A DNA stretch of 64,000 nt, from NCBI RefSeq assembly GCF_001420995.1, contig NZ_CP012184.1:5874501-5938500 (forward strand). Reading direction: 5' to 3'. The DNA is from Pseudonocardia sp. EC080619-01. GTDB taxonomy: Bacteria > Actinomycetota > Actinomycetes > Mycobacteriales > Pseudonocardiaceae. Both the position numbers and the translations under genes were made by a program. Of this stretch, positions 8,377-16,927 are shown one piece after another (the stretch's first letter is position 1; the number at the start of each line of letters is the position of its first letter). The notes under the pieces were generated by a model. It did no database searches. It had not been told where the DNA came from and saw nothing but the letters and a program-made list of their open reading frames with translations.

Positions 8377-10202
8377 CCGAGCCCTCCACCCCGCCCGTCA
8401 CCCCCGCCGCACCGGGCCCGGCACCCCGCGGACGAGGGGGCGAGGTGCTCCGGCGGCTGCTCCGCAACCCGCTCGGCGCGGCGGCCGCGACCGTCCTCGG
8501 GCTGATCGTCGCCGGCGTGCTGCTGGCGGACGTACTGGCCCCCTTCGAGCCCGGCTACGCCGACATCCGCAACATCCTCTCGGGCGCGGGTGCCGACCAT
8601 CCGCTGGGCACCGACAGCGGGGGCCGCGACATCCTCAGCCGGCTGCTGCACGGCGGGCAGACGACGTTGCTCGCGGCGCTGCTGTGCGCGGCCGTCGCGA
8701 TCGCCGTCGGCGTACCGTCGGGGCTGCTCGCCGGGTACTACGCCGGTGGGATCGACGGGGCGGGCACCTGGGTCACGAACATCATCCTGGCGCTGCCGTC
8801 GATGATCGTGCTGCTGGCGGTGCGCGCCGCACTGGGCCCGTCGGTGTGGATCTCGATGATCGTCTTCGGGATCATGCTGGCGCCCGGGTTCTTCCGCCTG
8901 GCCCGCACCGCGGTACGCGCGGTGCGCGACGAGCTCTACATCGACGCGGCCCGGGTGTCGGGGCTGTCGGACGCCCGCATCCTGCGCCGCCACGTGCTCT
9001 CGGTCGTCCGGGCGCCCCTGATCATCCAGGGCGCACTGGTCTGCGGGATCGCCATCGCCGTCCAGTCCGGACTGGAGTTCCTCGGCCTCGGCGACGCCGC
9101 CGTACCCACCTGGGGCGTGATGCTCAACGAGGGGTTCCGCAGCGTCTACGACGGCCCGATGACCCTGCTCTGGCCCGTCCTGGCGATCGCGGTCACGACG
9201 AGCGCCCTGGTGCTCCTCGGCAACGCGGTGCGCGACGCGGTGGAGGACCCGGCCCGTGCGGGCTCCGCCGGTGCCGGCGGAGCCGTCCGGCAGGCGGTCG
9301 AGCGTCGCCGCGCCGCGTCGGCTGGTACCGCCCGGGACGGTGGCGGTCACCTTCTCGAGGTGCGTGACCTGGGCATCGCCTACCCGCAGGCGGACGGGAC
9401 CCTGAAGCAGGTGGTGGACGGGGTGTCGTTCACGCTCGACCGCGGCGAGGTCCTCGGCGTGGTCGGCGAGTCGGGATCGGGCAAGTCGCAGACCGCGTTC
9501 TCGGTGCTCGGGCTGCTGCCCGGAGATGCGCTGATCACCGGCGGGACCATCCGGATCGACGACGAGCTCACCGTCGGACCGGGGGACGTGGCCGTCGACC
9601 AGGACCGGCTGCGCCCCCTGCGCGGGCGGCGCATCGGGTACATCCCGCAGGAACCGATGAGCAACCTCGACCCCGCCTTCACCATCGGGTACCAGCTCGT
9701 GCGCCCGATGACGCACCTGCTCGGCGTCTCCCGGGCCGAGGCCACCGCCCGGGCCGAGGAGCTGCTGCGCAGCGTCGGGATCGCCGACCCGGTCCGGGTC
9801 ATGCGGTCCCATCCGCACGAGGTGTCCGGCGGCATGGCCCAGCGGGTGCTGATCGCCGGTGCGATCTCCTGCGAACCGGACCTCGTGATCGCCGACGAGC
9901 CCACCACGGCACTGGACGTGACCGTGCAGGCCGAGGTCCTCGACGTCCTTCGGGACCTGCAGGAGCGGCTCGGCCTGGCGGTCCTCCTGGTCACCCACAA
10001 CTTCGGCGTCGTCGCCGATCTCTGCGACCGCGTCCTGGTCATGCGCGACGGCACCGTGGTCGAGTCGGGCGACGTCCGACGGATACTGCGCGACCCCGAC
10101 CACGAGTACACGGCGTCGCTGCTCGACGCGATGCTCGCCGACAAGCCGCCGCGCGGCCGCCTGACCGCGGCGGCGGACGAGAACCTGGAGGCGACCCGAT
10201 GA
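8373..10202 (+). CDS. Fused ABC importer permease (DppC type) and ATPase (DppD type)
   Basis: A 609-residue fusion. Residues 1-295 are a DppC-like permease (GTDSGGRDILSRLLHGG, EAA loop ELYIDAARVSG near 187-197). After a short Arg/Ala-rich linker, residues 327-609 form an ABC ATPase: Walker A GESGSGKS at 365-372, Q-loop Q426, signature VSGGMAQR from 484, and Walker B LVIADEP at 504-510. These two parts are separate subunits in classic Dpp/Opp systems. The joined form fixes one permease to one ATPase. ATG 8373 overlaps the previous stop, and its own stop overlaps the next start. Confidence 0.94.
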   Translation: MTEPSTPPVTPAAPGPAPRGRGGEVLRRLLRNPLGAAAATVLGLIVAGVLLADVLAPFEPGYADIRNILSGAGADHPLGTDSGGRDILSRLLHGGQTTLLAALLCAAVAIAVGVPSGLLAGYYAGGIDGAGTWVTNIILALPSMIVLLAVRAALGPSVWISMIVFGIMLAPGFFRLARTAVRAVRDELYIDAARVSGLSDARILRRHVLSVVRAPLIIQGALVCGIAIAVQSGLEFLGLGDAAVPTWGVMLNEGFRSVYDGPMTLLWPVLAIAVTTSALVLLGNAVRDAVEDPARAGSAGAGGAVRQAVERRRAASAGTARDGGGHLLEVRDLGIAYPQADGTLKQVVDGVSFTLDRGEVLGVVGESGSGKSQTAFSVLGLLPGDALITGGTIRIDDELTVGPGDVAVDQDRLRPLRGRRIGYIPQEPMSNLDPAFTIGYQLVRPMTHLLGVSRAEATARAEELLRSVGIADPVRVMRSHPHEVSGGMAQRVLIAGAISCEPDLVIADEPTTALDVTVQAEVLDVLRDLQERLGLAVLLVTHNFGVVADLCDRVLVMRDGTVVESGDVRRILRDPDHEYTASLLDAMLADKPPRGRLTAAADENLEATR

Positions 10203-11023
10203 GTACCCCGCTCCTGGACGTCGAGGACCTGGTCGTCGAGTTCCGCACGAAGCGTCTCGGCCCCGCCTTCCGGGCCCTGCACGGGGTGTCGTTGCAGGTC
10301 GGCGCCGGCGAGACGCTCGGGCTGGTCGGCGAGTCCGGTTCCGGGAAGAGCACCATCGGGCGCGCCGTCCTCGGTCTCGCCCCGGTGACCTCGGGGCGGA
10401 TCCGGTTCGACGGCCGCGACATCGGGGCGGCCGACCGCCGGACCCGGCGGGCGTTGAGCCGTGACCTGCAGGTCGTGTTCCAGGACCCGTACAGCTCGCT
10501 CAACCCGGCCCGCACGGTCGGCGACACCCTCTCCGAGCCGCTGCAGGTGCAGGGGATCGAGGGAGGTGAGGCACGCAGCCGGGTCTCCGGGCTGCTCGAC
10601 CGCGTCCATCTCCCGCAGGACGCGATGCACCGGCTGCCCCGCGAGTTCTCCGGCGGTCAGCGCCAGCGCATCGCGATCGCCCGGGCGCTGGCGCTGCGTC
10701 CGAAGCTGATCGTGTGCGACGAGCCGGTCAGCGCGCTCGACCTGTCGACCCAGGCCCGGGTGCTCGACCTGTTCCTCGAGCTGCAGGAGGCGATCGGCGT
10801 CGCCTACCTGTTCGTCTCCCACGACCTCGACGTGGTTCGCCACGTCAGCCACCGGGTCGCGGTCCTGTACCGCGGCGAGATGGTCGAACAGGGCGACGCG
10901 GAGCAGGTCACCCGCGATCCCGCGCACGAGTACACGCGGACGCTGCTGCTCGCGTCCCCGGTGGCGGACCCCGACCGGCAGGCCGAGCGGCGAGCTCAGC
11001 GGCGCGCGTCGGCCGCGCGATGA
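10199..11023 (+). CDS. ABC importer ATPase, DppF/OppF type
   Basis: A 274-residue ATP-binding subunit with Walker A GESGSGKS (44-51), Q-loop VVFQDPYSSLNP, signature SGGQR (151-155), Walker B LIVCDEP and switch His in VSHDLDV. The C-terminal oligopeptide-transporter extension is short. It pairs with the ATPase half of the preceding fusion to power uptake. Both ends overlap its neighbours by 4 bp (ATGA), so it is coupled to the importer and to the sulfatase. Confidence 0.94.
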   Translation: MSTPLLDVEDLVVEFRTKRLGPAFRALHGVSLQVGAGETLGLVGESGSGKSTIGRAVLGLAPVTSGRIRFDGRDIGAADRRTRRALSRDLQVVFQDPYSSLNPARTVGDTLSEPLQVQGIEGGEARSRVSGLLDRVHLPQDAMHRLPREFSGGQRQRIAIARALALRPKLIVCDEPVSALDLSTQARVLDLFLELQEAIGVAYLFVSHDLDVVRHVSHRVAVLYRGEMVEQGDAEQVTRDPAHEYTRTLLLASPVADPDRQAERRAQRRASAAR

Positions 11024-12642
11024 CCGGGCGCCCGAACATCGTGTGGATCTCGACCCACGACATCAACCCGCACCTGGGCTGCTACGCGGGCGTGTATCCG
11101 GGGGCTGAGCAGGCGCGCACCCCGAACCTCGACGCCCTGGCGGACGGGGGGATGCGGTTCGACCGGGCGTTCGCGGCGGCCCCGATCTGCGGGCCGTCGC
11201 GGTCGGCGATCATGACGGGCTGTTTCCCGACGGCGATCGGGACGATGCACATGCGGACGAAGGCGGTGATGCCGCCCCAGGTCCGGTTCGTGACCGAGTA
11301 CCTGCGCGAGGCGGGGTACTACGCCACGAACAACTGGTTCACCGACTTCCAGACCTCGACGCCGCCGTCGGCGTTCGACGACTGCTCGCCGTCCGCGCAC
11401 TGGCGGAACCGGCCCGACGGCGTGCCGTTCTTCGCGGCGTTCCACTCGCTCGTCACCCACGAGTCCCGCCTGTACGGGGACGACGAGCAGTTCGAGGCCC
11501 GTATCCCGCACGTCGGCCCGGAGGACCGCCACCACCCGGACGACGTCGTGCTGCCGCCCTACCACCCGGACACCCCGGCGTTCCGCACGACGTGGGCGCG
11601 GTACCTGGACCTGATCACCGAGATGGACCACTGGGTGGGCGGCCTGCTCGACGAGCTCGAGTCGGACGGCCTCGCCGGTTCCACGCTGGTGGTGTTCTGG
11701 AGTGACCACGGCGCGGGGATGCCGCGCGCGAAGCGGTGGCTCCACGACTCGGGGCTGCACGAGCCGTTGATCATGCGGTGGCCGGGTCACCTGGCGCCGG
11801 GCGCGGTGCACGGCGATCCGGTGCACCTGATGGACCTGGCCCCGACGATGCTGCAGGTGTGCGGGGCCGGCGTTCCCCCGTCGATGCACGGTGTCCCGTT
11901 GCTGGGCCCGGACGGGTCGCTGGTCGACCGCCCGAACGACTACGTGTTCGCGGGCCGCGACCGGATGATGGAGATCGAGGACCACAGCCGCAGCGCCCGC
12001 GACGACCGCCACCGCTACGTCCGGCACACCCATCCCGGACGCCCCCCGATGCCGCACTCGGAGTACCCGGACGCGCTGGGCACGTGGGCCGAGCTCCGGC
12101 GGCTGGCGCGTGACGAGTCCGCTCAGCGGACACAGGGAGAGCCGCGCACCCTGCTCACTCCCGCGCAGCGGGCGCTGGTCGGGCCGGAGAAGCCCGCCGA
12201 GGAGCTCTACGACCTCGACGCGGACCCGCACGAGCTGCGCAACCTCGCCGGTCTCCCGGAGTACGAGGCGATACTCGCCCGGTTCCGCGCGGCGGTCGAC
12301 GGATGGCTCGCCCGTCACGGTGACGCCGCCGGGCAGGACGAGGACGATCTCCTCGCCGCGTGGAGGCCGGCAGGGGAGTGGGAGGTAGTGGCGGTGCCGG
12401 TACCCGGACCGGACCGGGTACCGGTGTCACCGACGCCCGGTGCGTGCGTCGTCTGGACCGACGAACCGCCTGCTCCGCAGGCCACGGGCAGGGGAGCCGG
12501 CGACGACGTCGGGCTCCCGCCGCAGGACGGGCGGCACTGGCGGATCCACTGTGCGGCGACCCCGCCGCCCACCGGCCGTCGGGTGTGGGTCAAGGCCTGC
12601 CGCCCGGGGTTCGTGGACAGCGCGGAGGTCGCGACGGGGTGA
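11020..12642 (+). CDS. Cysteine-type sulfatase (S1 family)
   Basis: A 540-residue alkaline-phosphatase-fold sulfatase. The formylglycine motif CGPSR is at 57-61 inside ICGPSRSAIMTG. Metal-site residues show in STHDINPH (Asp14) and in FWSDHGAGMP. There is no signal peptide, so it should act in the cytoplasm on imported material. It ends with an unusual proline-rich tail of about 90 residues after the usual sulfatase core. Within S1 the motif context resembles SGSH-like sulfohydrolases more than arylsulfatases, but this is a memory-based impression. It is translationally coupled to the importer ATPase, and the FGE at 4741 should mature it. Confidence 0.93.
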   Translation: MTGRPNIVWISTHDINPHLGCYAGVYPGAEQARTPNLDALADGGMRFDRAFAAAPICGPSRSAIMTGCFPTAIGTMHMRTKAVMPPQVRFVTEYLREAGYYATNNWFTDFQTSTPPSAFDDCSPSAHWRNRPDGVPFFAAFHSLVTHESRLYGDDEQFEARIPHVGPEDRHHPDDVVLPPYHPDTPAFRTTWARYLDLITEMDHWVGGLLDELESDGLAGSTLVVFWSDHGAGMPRAKRWLHDSGLHEPLIMRWPGHLAPGAVHGDPVHLMDLAPTMLQVCGAGVPPSMHGVPLLGPDGSLVDRPNDYVFAGRDRMMEIEDHSRSARDDRHRYVRHTHPGRPPMPHSEYPDALGTWAELRRLARDESAQRTQGEPRTLLTPAQRALVGPEKPAEELYDLDADPHELRNLAGLPEYEAILARFRAAVDGWLARHGDAAGQDEDDLLAAWRPAGEWEVVAVPVPGPDRVPVSPTPGACVVWTDEPPAPQATGRGAGDDVGLPPQDGRHWRIHCAATPPPTGRRVWVKACRPGFVDSAEVATG

Positions 12643-12945
12643 CGTCGTGCCGTCCGGGGCCCGGCGGCAGCCTTCATGTGTCAATGAACCATTGACGCCA
12701 GCGAATCGTCAACGAAACGACGACCCAGAACCCACGTCACGACAGGAGCGGCCGGCGTAGCCCGCCGCCGGGTGTCAGCGTTCGGGCGCGGGGTCGACCA
12801 GGCCGGGGGAGCGGGCGCCCAGTACCTCGGCGAGCCGCAGCAGGCGCAGATCGAACGCCGGTTCAGCTCCGCGGCGACGGGTTCGCCGTTGTCGACCCGA
12901 TGGACGGCGACCCCCGGCTCCGGACTCGCGTGACGTACAGCGGTG
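12643..12945. other. Gene-poor gap with an inverted repeat and a possible gene remnant
   Basis: The gap between the convergent sulfatase and methyltransferase genes holds the inverted repeat GTCAAT-gaacc-ATTGAC at 12680-12696, which could be a terminator or an orphan operator. On the minus strand, 12775 to about 12860 reads as a plausible C-terminus (FDLRLLRLAEVLGARSPG...PER, then stop). A more upstream stretch (PGVAVHRVDNGEPVAAEL) is in another frame. This looks like a frameshifted gene fragment, but no family can be assigned. Confidence 0.35.
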
Positions 12946-13611
12946 TCAGTCCGAGCCCCTGACCGGGTCACCGCCCTCGAGGGGCCGGACGAGTTCGACG
13001 AACGCCCGCCCGCCCGGCGAGACGCGGGACCGCCGGACCTCCCGCAGCCCGGCCGCCGCGGCGGCCGGGCGCAGGCCCTCCGCACCGACGACGGCCCACG
13101 GTAGCGACCCGACGTCCGCGGCGCCGTGCAACCGCACGGTGCCCGTCCAGCAGACCGCGGGGTCGGGGTCGACCTCGACGAGCACGCTGCCCGACGGGTG
13201 GACGAGCGCGGCCGAGCGGGTCAGCAGCCGGGTGGGATCGCCCCCGATGCCGATGTTGCCGTCCGCCAGCAGGACGTGGCGCCAGGTCCCCTCGGAGGGG
13301 AGCCCGCCGAACAGGTCGGCGCACACCATCGCCACGCCCCGGCGGCGGCAGAGGTCCCGGGCCACGGGGGAGCTGTCCACCCCGAGTGCGGGCACCCCGC
13401 GGGTGTGCAGGGCGGCGGTCAGCCGGCCGGGACCACAGCCGAGGTCGATCACCGGTCCCCGGCACCGACGCAGCAGCCACTCGTCGTCGCCGTCCGCGCG
13501 GGCGAGCCAGCGGGCGTGGTCCAGGGACAGCGCCCGGCCGTCGTCCCGGACCAGGCGCGGCACCTCCCCGCGCAGCACCGGGTCGAAGCCGGCGCGGACC
13601 GGGGGGGACAC
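12946..13611 (-). CDS. Class I SAM-dependent methyltransferase
   Basis: A 221-residue protein with the SAM-binding motif VIDLGCGPGRL near residue 50, then LGVDSSP (motif II acidic region) and VLLADGNIGIGG. The GTG at 13611 is the only suitable start close to the preceding stop, 27 bp away. The acceptor is not recognisable. It closes a four-gene leftward operon behind a glycosyltransferase, a membrane protein and a molybdoenzyme, so it may modify a small molecule or cell-envelope compound made there (inference). Confidence 0.82.
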   Translation of the reverse strand: MSPPVRAGFDPVLRGEVPRLVRDDGRALSLDHARWLARADGDDEWLLRRCRGPVIDLGCGPGRLTAALHTRGVPALGVDSSPVARDLCRRRGVAMVCADLFGGLPSEGTWRHVLLADGNIGIGGDPTRLLTRSAALVHPSGSVLVEVDPDPAVCWTGTVRLHGAADVGSLPWAVVGAEGLRPAAAAAGLREVRRSRVSPGGRAFVELVRPLEGGDPVRGSD

Positions 13612-13638
13612 CGTCGACGACGCCCCCCTCCGCTCCGC

Positions 13639-14337
13639 TCACGGGGACGTCACCGGACCGGCGGTGAGGGCGCCGACCGCGGCGGCGAACCGGGATCCCG
13701 GGACCTGCTCGGCGACCGCCAGCGCGTCCGCCATGGTGTCCACATCGGTCAGCTCGGGCAGCGCCGCGCCCCGCAGCCCACCGGCGCGCAGTGCGGCGAT
13801 GGTGCGCTCCCCGGTGTCGGACCGGGAGGTCGGGACGTCGGCCAGCAGCGTTGCCGCGGTGGGGTCGCGGAGCGCGACGGCCCACCAGCCGCCGTCGGCT
13901 GCGGGGCCGAGGGCCGCGTCCGCCCGGTCGAGCCGGGTCAGCGCCTCGTCGAGCAACGCCGGCGTCAGCTGCGGGGTGTCCATCCCCACCTGCACGGTCG
14001 GCAGGCCGGGCCACCGGGCGGCGACGTCGGCGTGGGCGTTCGCGATGCGCGGTCCGAGCGCGTCGCCGCACTGGCCGATCCGCATCGTCCGGCCCAGCCG
14101 GCGGCGCAGGGCGTCCGCCCGGACGGCTCGGCCGATGTCCCCGGCGAGTGCCACCACCGTGGCCGACCCCGGGACGCGCGTGGTGGCGTCGAGCGTGTCC
14201 AGCAGCGCGGCGGCCGCGATCCCGGCGGCCTGTCCGGGTGTCGCGGGCGGGCAGAGGCGGGTCTTGACCAGTCCGGGTTCGGGTGCCTTCGCCAGCACCA
14301 GCACCGCCGCGCGCGGCGGCGCCGCCGGGGTGCTCAC
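13639..14337 (-). CDS. DUF2064 / TIGR04282-family glycosyltransferase-like protein
   Basis: A 232-residue protein with the family opening VLVLAKAPEPGLVKTRL, resembling nucleotidyltransferase A-type folds, then a conserved GMDTPQL (a DxD-like metal site) and DGGWWAVAL. The start is GTG 14337, overlapping the upstream stop as GTGA. Members often sit beside GT2 enzymes and methyltransferases. Biochemical activity is poorly known, so the transferase label rests on fold similarity. Operon context is the cytochrome/Moco enzyme upstream and the methyltransferase downstream. Confidence 0.85.
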   Translation of the reverse strand: MSTPAAPPRAAVLVLAKAPEPGLVKTRLCPPATPGQAAGIAAAALLDTLDATTRVPGSATVVALAGDIGRAVRADALRRRLGRTMRIGQCGDALGPRIANAHADVAARWPGLPTVQVGMDTPQLTPALLDEALTRLDRADAALGPAADGGWWAVALRDPTAATLLADVPTSRSDTGERTIAALRAGGLRGAALPELTDVDTMADALAVAEQVPGSRFAAAVGALTAGPVTSP

Positions 14338-14795
14338 GACCGGCTCCGCCGCGCCAGCAGCACGCGGACGGCGTAGACGAGGGCCGAGGTCGCCACGAGC
14401 ACGGCCACCAGGGCGCCCCAGGCCGCGGCGTAGGGCTGCTGGTCGAGACCCGTGGCGGCGAGGTGGGTCGGCTCGGCGGTTCGGACGATCCCGGGCAGGA
14501 AGAGCAGCAACGTCAGCCCGGCCCCCAGCAGGGGGACGCGCACGTGGTTGACCAGCGGCACCGCGTGCCGGGGGAGGCGGGGGAGCAGCGCGGTCAGCGA
14601 CCGGTCGCCCGCCGCGTAGAGCGGGTACAGCAGCAGGTCGTGCACGACCGCCGCCCCGACGAACCAGATCACGATCCGTAGCGCGGACGGATCGCCGAGC
14701 AGGAACGACGCCGCGTACGCAGCGAGGGCGAGGCAGGCCAGCATCAGGGCCAGGTGCCCCGGACCGGCTCCGTAGCGGGCTCGGAACCCACGCAT
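14334..14795 (-). CDS. Small integral membrane protein of unknown function
   Basis: A 153-residue protein with about four predicted membrane helices (LALMLACLALAAYAASFLLG, IVIWFVGAAVVHDLLLYPLY, VPLLGAGLTLLLFLPGIV, and a C-terminal AALVAVLVATSALVYAVRVL). ATG 14795 overlaps the molybdoenzyme stop as TGATG and has GGGAGG just upstream, so a longer start at 14828 is rejected. No family is recognised. Its position suggests a partner of the membrane-bound oxidoreductase encoded just before it. Confidence 0.72.
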   Translation of the reverse strand: MRGFRARYGAGPGHLALMLACLALAAYAASFLLGDPSALRIVIWFVGAAVVHDLLLYPLYAAGDRSLTALLPRLPRHAVPLVNHVRVPLLGAGLTLLLFLPGIVRTAEPTHLAATGLDQQPYAAAWGALVAVLVATSALVYAVRVLLARRSRS

Positions 14796-16063
14796 CAGGC
14801 CTCCCGGAAGTCGATCGAACGCACCCATTTGGTGCAGTGCACGCCCGGGGTCGAGGGCACGATCACCCGGGCCGGGAAGCCGTGGTCGAGGCTCAGGTCG
14901 TGCCCGTTGACCCGGAGCGCGAGCAGCGCGTCCTCGTGCAGCGTCTGGGCCGCGGTGAGCGTCACCCGCCCGAACGGCCCGGCGTCCAGGGAGTCCACGA
15001 ACGACGACCCGGGCCGGGGGACGCTCGCACGGGCGGCGAGATCACGCAGCCGCACCCCCGTCCACGTCTCGACGGTCGACCAGCCCTCGACGCACGCGAT
15101 GGGCAGCCTGGCGGTGTGCAGCGGCAGGCCGTCGACCCCGGCGAGCAGCTCGTCGCGCGTGTAGCGGAGCGCGGCCGGGCCACCGGTCAGCTCGATCCGC
15201 CACCGCGCCCCCGTCATCTCCGGACCGATCGCCGCGGCGGCCGCGGTGCGATTGACCGGGTAGTCGTTGCCGGGGATCCCCTCGGGCACCCGCCCCCGGG
15301 GCAGCAGGACGGCGAGGTCCCGCAGCGGACCACCGATCGTCTGGCCCGCGGTCAGCAGCCCGACCAGCGGCGAGCCGCCCCCGACCAGCGCCAGCGCGCC
15401 CCGTCGGCTCATGGTCGGGTCGGCGGGATCGGTCGGGACCAGGCCGGGCTCCCCGTCGTGCCCGTCGGGTTCCTCGGGCCGGGTGTCCGCGAGCGGCGTC
15501 CGCAGCTCGGTCCGCAGCGAGCGGGAACGGAGCGACCGCACCATCGTCGGGAGCTTCAGCACGAGGTGTGCCACGAGCGCGCCGATGAACACCCACGCGC
15601 CCAGGTAGTGCGCGGTGTAGAAGCTGAAGCCGAACACGTAGTCGTACTGGATGTTCAGGACGCCGGTGACGGTCTCGAACAGGATGCTGCCGACCAGCAG
15701 CAGCACCGAACCCCGCTCCAGGAGGTGGGCGATGCTGCGCACCGGCGGCCGCTCGAACAGCCGTGGGATGACCGACCACAGCTTGGCCAGCACGACGGGG
15801 ATCAGCACCAGACCCAGACCGACGTGCAGCCCCTGGGTGAGCCGGAACAGCCACGCGGGGTCGGTAGGGAACTCGGTGATCGGCAGCCGGAGCAGACCGA
15901 CGTCGCCCGGGATGCCCTGGCCAGGCCCGTAGGCGACGTGGTCGAGCAGCCCGGTGACCACCACGACGGGCAGCCCGACGAGCAGGACCAGGCCGAGGAC
16001 CGAGGTCAGCCAGGGACCACGGAGCGGGCTCCGGAAGCGGGGCCGATGGGGGGAGAGTGTCAC
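14795..16063 (-). CDS. Membrane-anchored molybdopterin oxidoreductase fused to a cytochrome b561-like domain
   Basis: A 422-residue two-part protein. Residues 1-185 have four or five membrane helices with conserved histidines (LTQGLHVGLGL, FYTAHYLGAWVF), like cytochrome b561 haem-binding proteins. From about 240 a sulfite-oxidase-type Moco domain follows, with the probable Mo-ligand cysteine in IACVEGWS and the HGFPARVIVP element. The ATP-independent electron path would run from the Moco site to the membrane haem. YedY-like enzymes repair methionine sulfoxide or reduce S/N-oxides; the real substrate is unknown. It is divergent from the two-component pair. Confidence 0.88.
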   Translation of the reverse strand: MTLSPHRPRFRSPLRGPWLTSVLGLVLLVGLPVVVVTGLLDHVAYGPGQGIPGDVGLLRLPITEFPTDPAWLFRLTQGLHVGLGLVLIPVVLAKLWSVIPRLFERPPVRSIAHLLERGSVLLLVGSILFETVTGVLNIQYDYVFGFSFYTAHYLGAWVFIGALVAHLVLKLPTMVRSLRSRSLRTELRTPLADTRPEEPDGHDGEPGLVPTDPADPTMSRRGALALVGGGSPLVGLLTAGQTIGGPLRDLAVLLPRGRVPEGIPGNDYPVNRTAAAAAIGPEMTGARWRIELTGGPAALRYTRDELLAGVDGLPLHTARLPIACVEGWSTVETWTGVRLRDLAARASVPRPGSSFVDSLDAGPFGRVTLTAAQTLHEDALLALRVNGHDLSLDHGFPARVIVPSTPGVHCTKWVRSIDFREA

Positions 16064-16136
16064 GACGTCCTCCAGTGCGGGTCGCCGCCGGACGTTAGGC
16101 AGGCATCGCGTTCCCGGAGGTGCGCCGGACGATCTC

Positions 16137-16177
16137 GTAAGAAAGCCCTAAGACTTCGTGCCGCGCGGACTTCTTAC
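16137..16177. promoter_or_regulatory. Candidate response-regulator binding sites in the divergent promoter
   Basis: GTAAGAA at 16137-16143 is matched by inverted TTCTTAC at 16171-16177. TAAGA is repeated at 16138 and 16149, an 11-bp step typical of OmpR-type direct repeats. The site lies between the molybdoenzyme operon and the response regulator gene, so it could serve both. Confidence 0.45.
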
Positions 16178-16228
16178 CGAACGGTGACGGTGACGCCCGG
16201 CCCGGCCGCGACGACCTAGGCTGGCACC

Positions 16229-16927
16229 ATGCCGTCGGCGTCCCGGGTGCTCGTGGTCGAGGACGACGACACCGTGCGTGAGGTGATCCGCCGCTACCTC
16301 GGCGACGCCGGGTACGGCGTGCTCGAGGTCGCCGACGGCCGGGCCGGGCTGTGGTGGGCCGTCGAGCACGCACCGGACGCGGTCGTGCTCGATCTCATGT
16401 TGCCCGGGATGGACGGCCTGCAGGTCTGCCGGGAGCTGCGGGCGCGCCGCCCGCAGCTGCCGATCGTCGTCCTCACGGCGCTCGGTGAGGAGGAGGATCG
16501 GGTTCGTGGCCTCCAGCTGGGGGCGGACGACTACGTCGTGAAGCCGTTCAGCCCGCGCGAGCTGGTCCTGCGCATCGGGTCGGTCCTGCGCCGGTCGGCG
16601 CCGGAGGCGGCGAGCGTGGGCCCGGTCGTGGACGGCGGCCTCGTCGTCGACCGCTCCGGGCAGCGGGCCCACCTCGACGGTGTCCCGCTCGCGCTCACCG
16701 GCCGCGAGTTCGACCTGCTGGCGTTCCTGGTGGCCCATCCCGGGCGTGCCTTCACCCGGACCGAGCTGCTCGCCGAGGTGTGGGGCTGGGAGTACGGCGA
16801 CCAGTCCACCGTGACCGTCCACGTCCGACGTCTGCGGGAGAAGCTCGAGATCGACCCGAACCGGCCGCGGCGGATCGCGACGATCTGGGGGACCGGCTAC
16901 CGCTACGACCCTGCCGACCGGCCATGA
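16229..16927 (+). CDS. OmpR/PhoB-family response regulator
   Basis: A 232-residue regulator with a receiver domain (acidic EDDD near residues 11-14, phospho-acceptor Asp in VVLDLMLPGMDG, Lys in YVVKPFSP) and a C-terminal winged helix with TGREFDLLAFL and TVTVHVRRLREKLE. The start ATG 16229 follows a short AT-poor leader. Its stop overlaps the kinase ATG by 4 bp. It probably controls the divergent molybdoenzyme operon and itself, judging by the repeats between them (inference). Confidence 0.95.
   Translation: MPSASRVLVVEDDDTVREVIRRYLGDAGYGVLEVADGRAGLWWAVEHAPDAVVLDLMLPGMDGLQVCRELRARRPQLPIVVLTALGEEEDRVRGLQLGADDYVVKPFSPRELVLRIGSVLRRSAPEAASVGPVVDGGLVVDRSGQRAHLDGVPLALTGREFDLLAFLVAHPGRAFTRTELLAEVWGWEYGDQSTVTVHVRRLREKLEIDPNRPRRIATIWGTGYRYDPADRP

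Noticed and set aside
16780-16923. In-frame extension of the histidine kinase to 16780
   Set aside because: It would lie inside the response regulator gene. ATG 16924 overlaps the regulator stop as ATGA.
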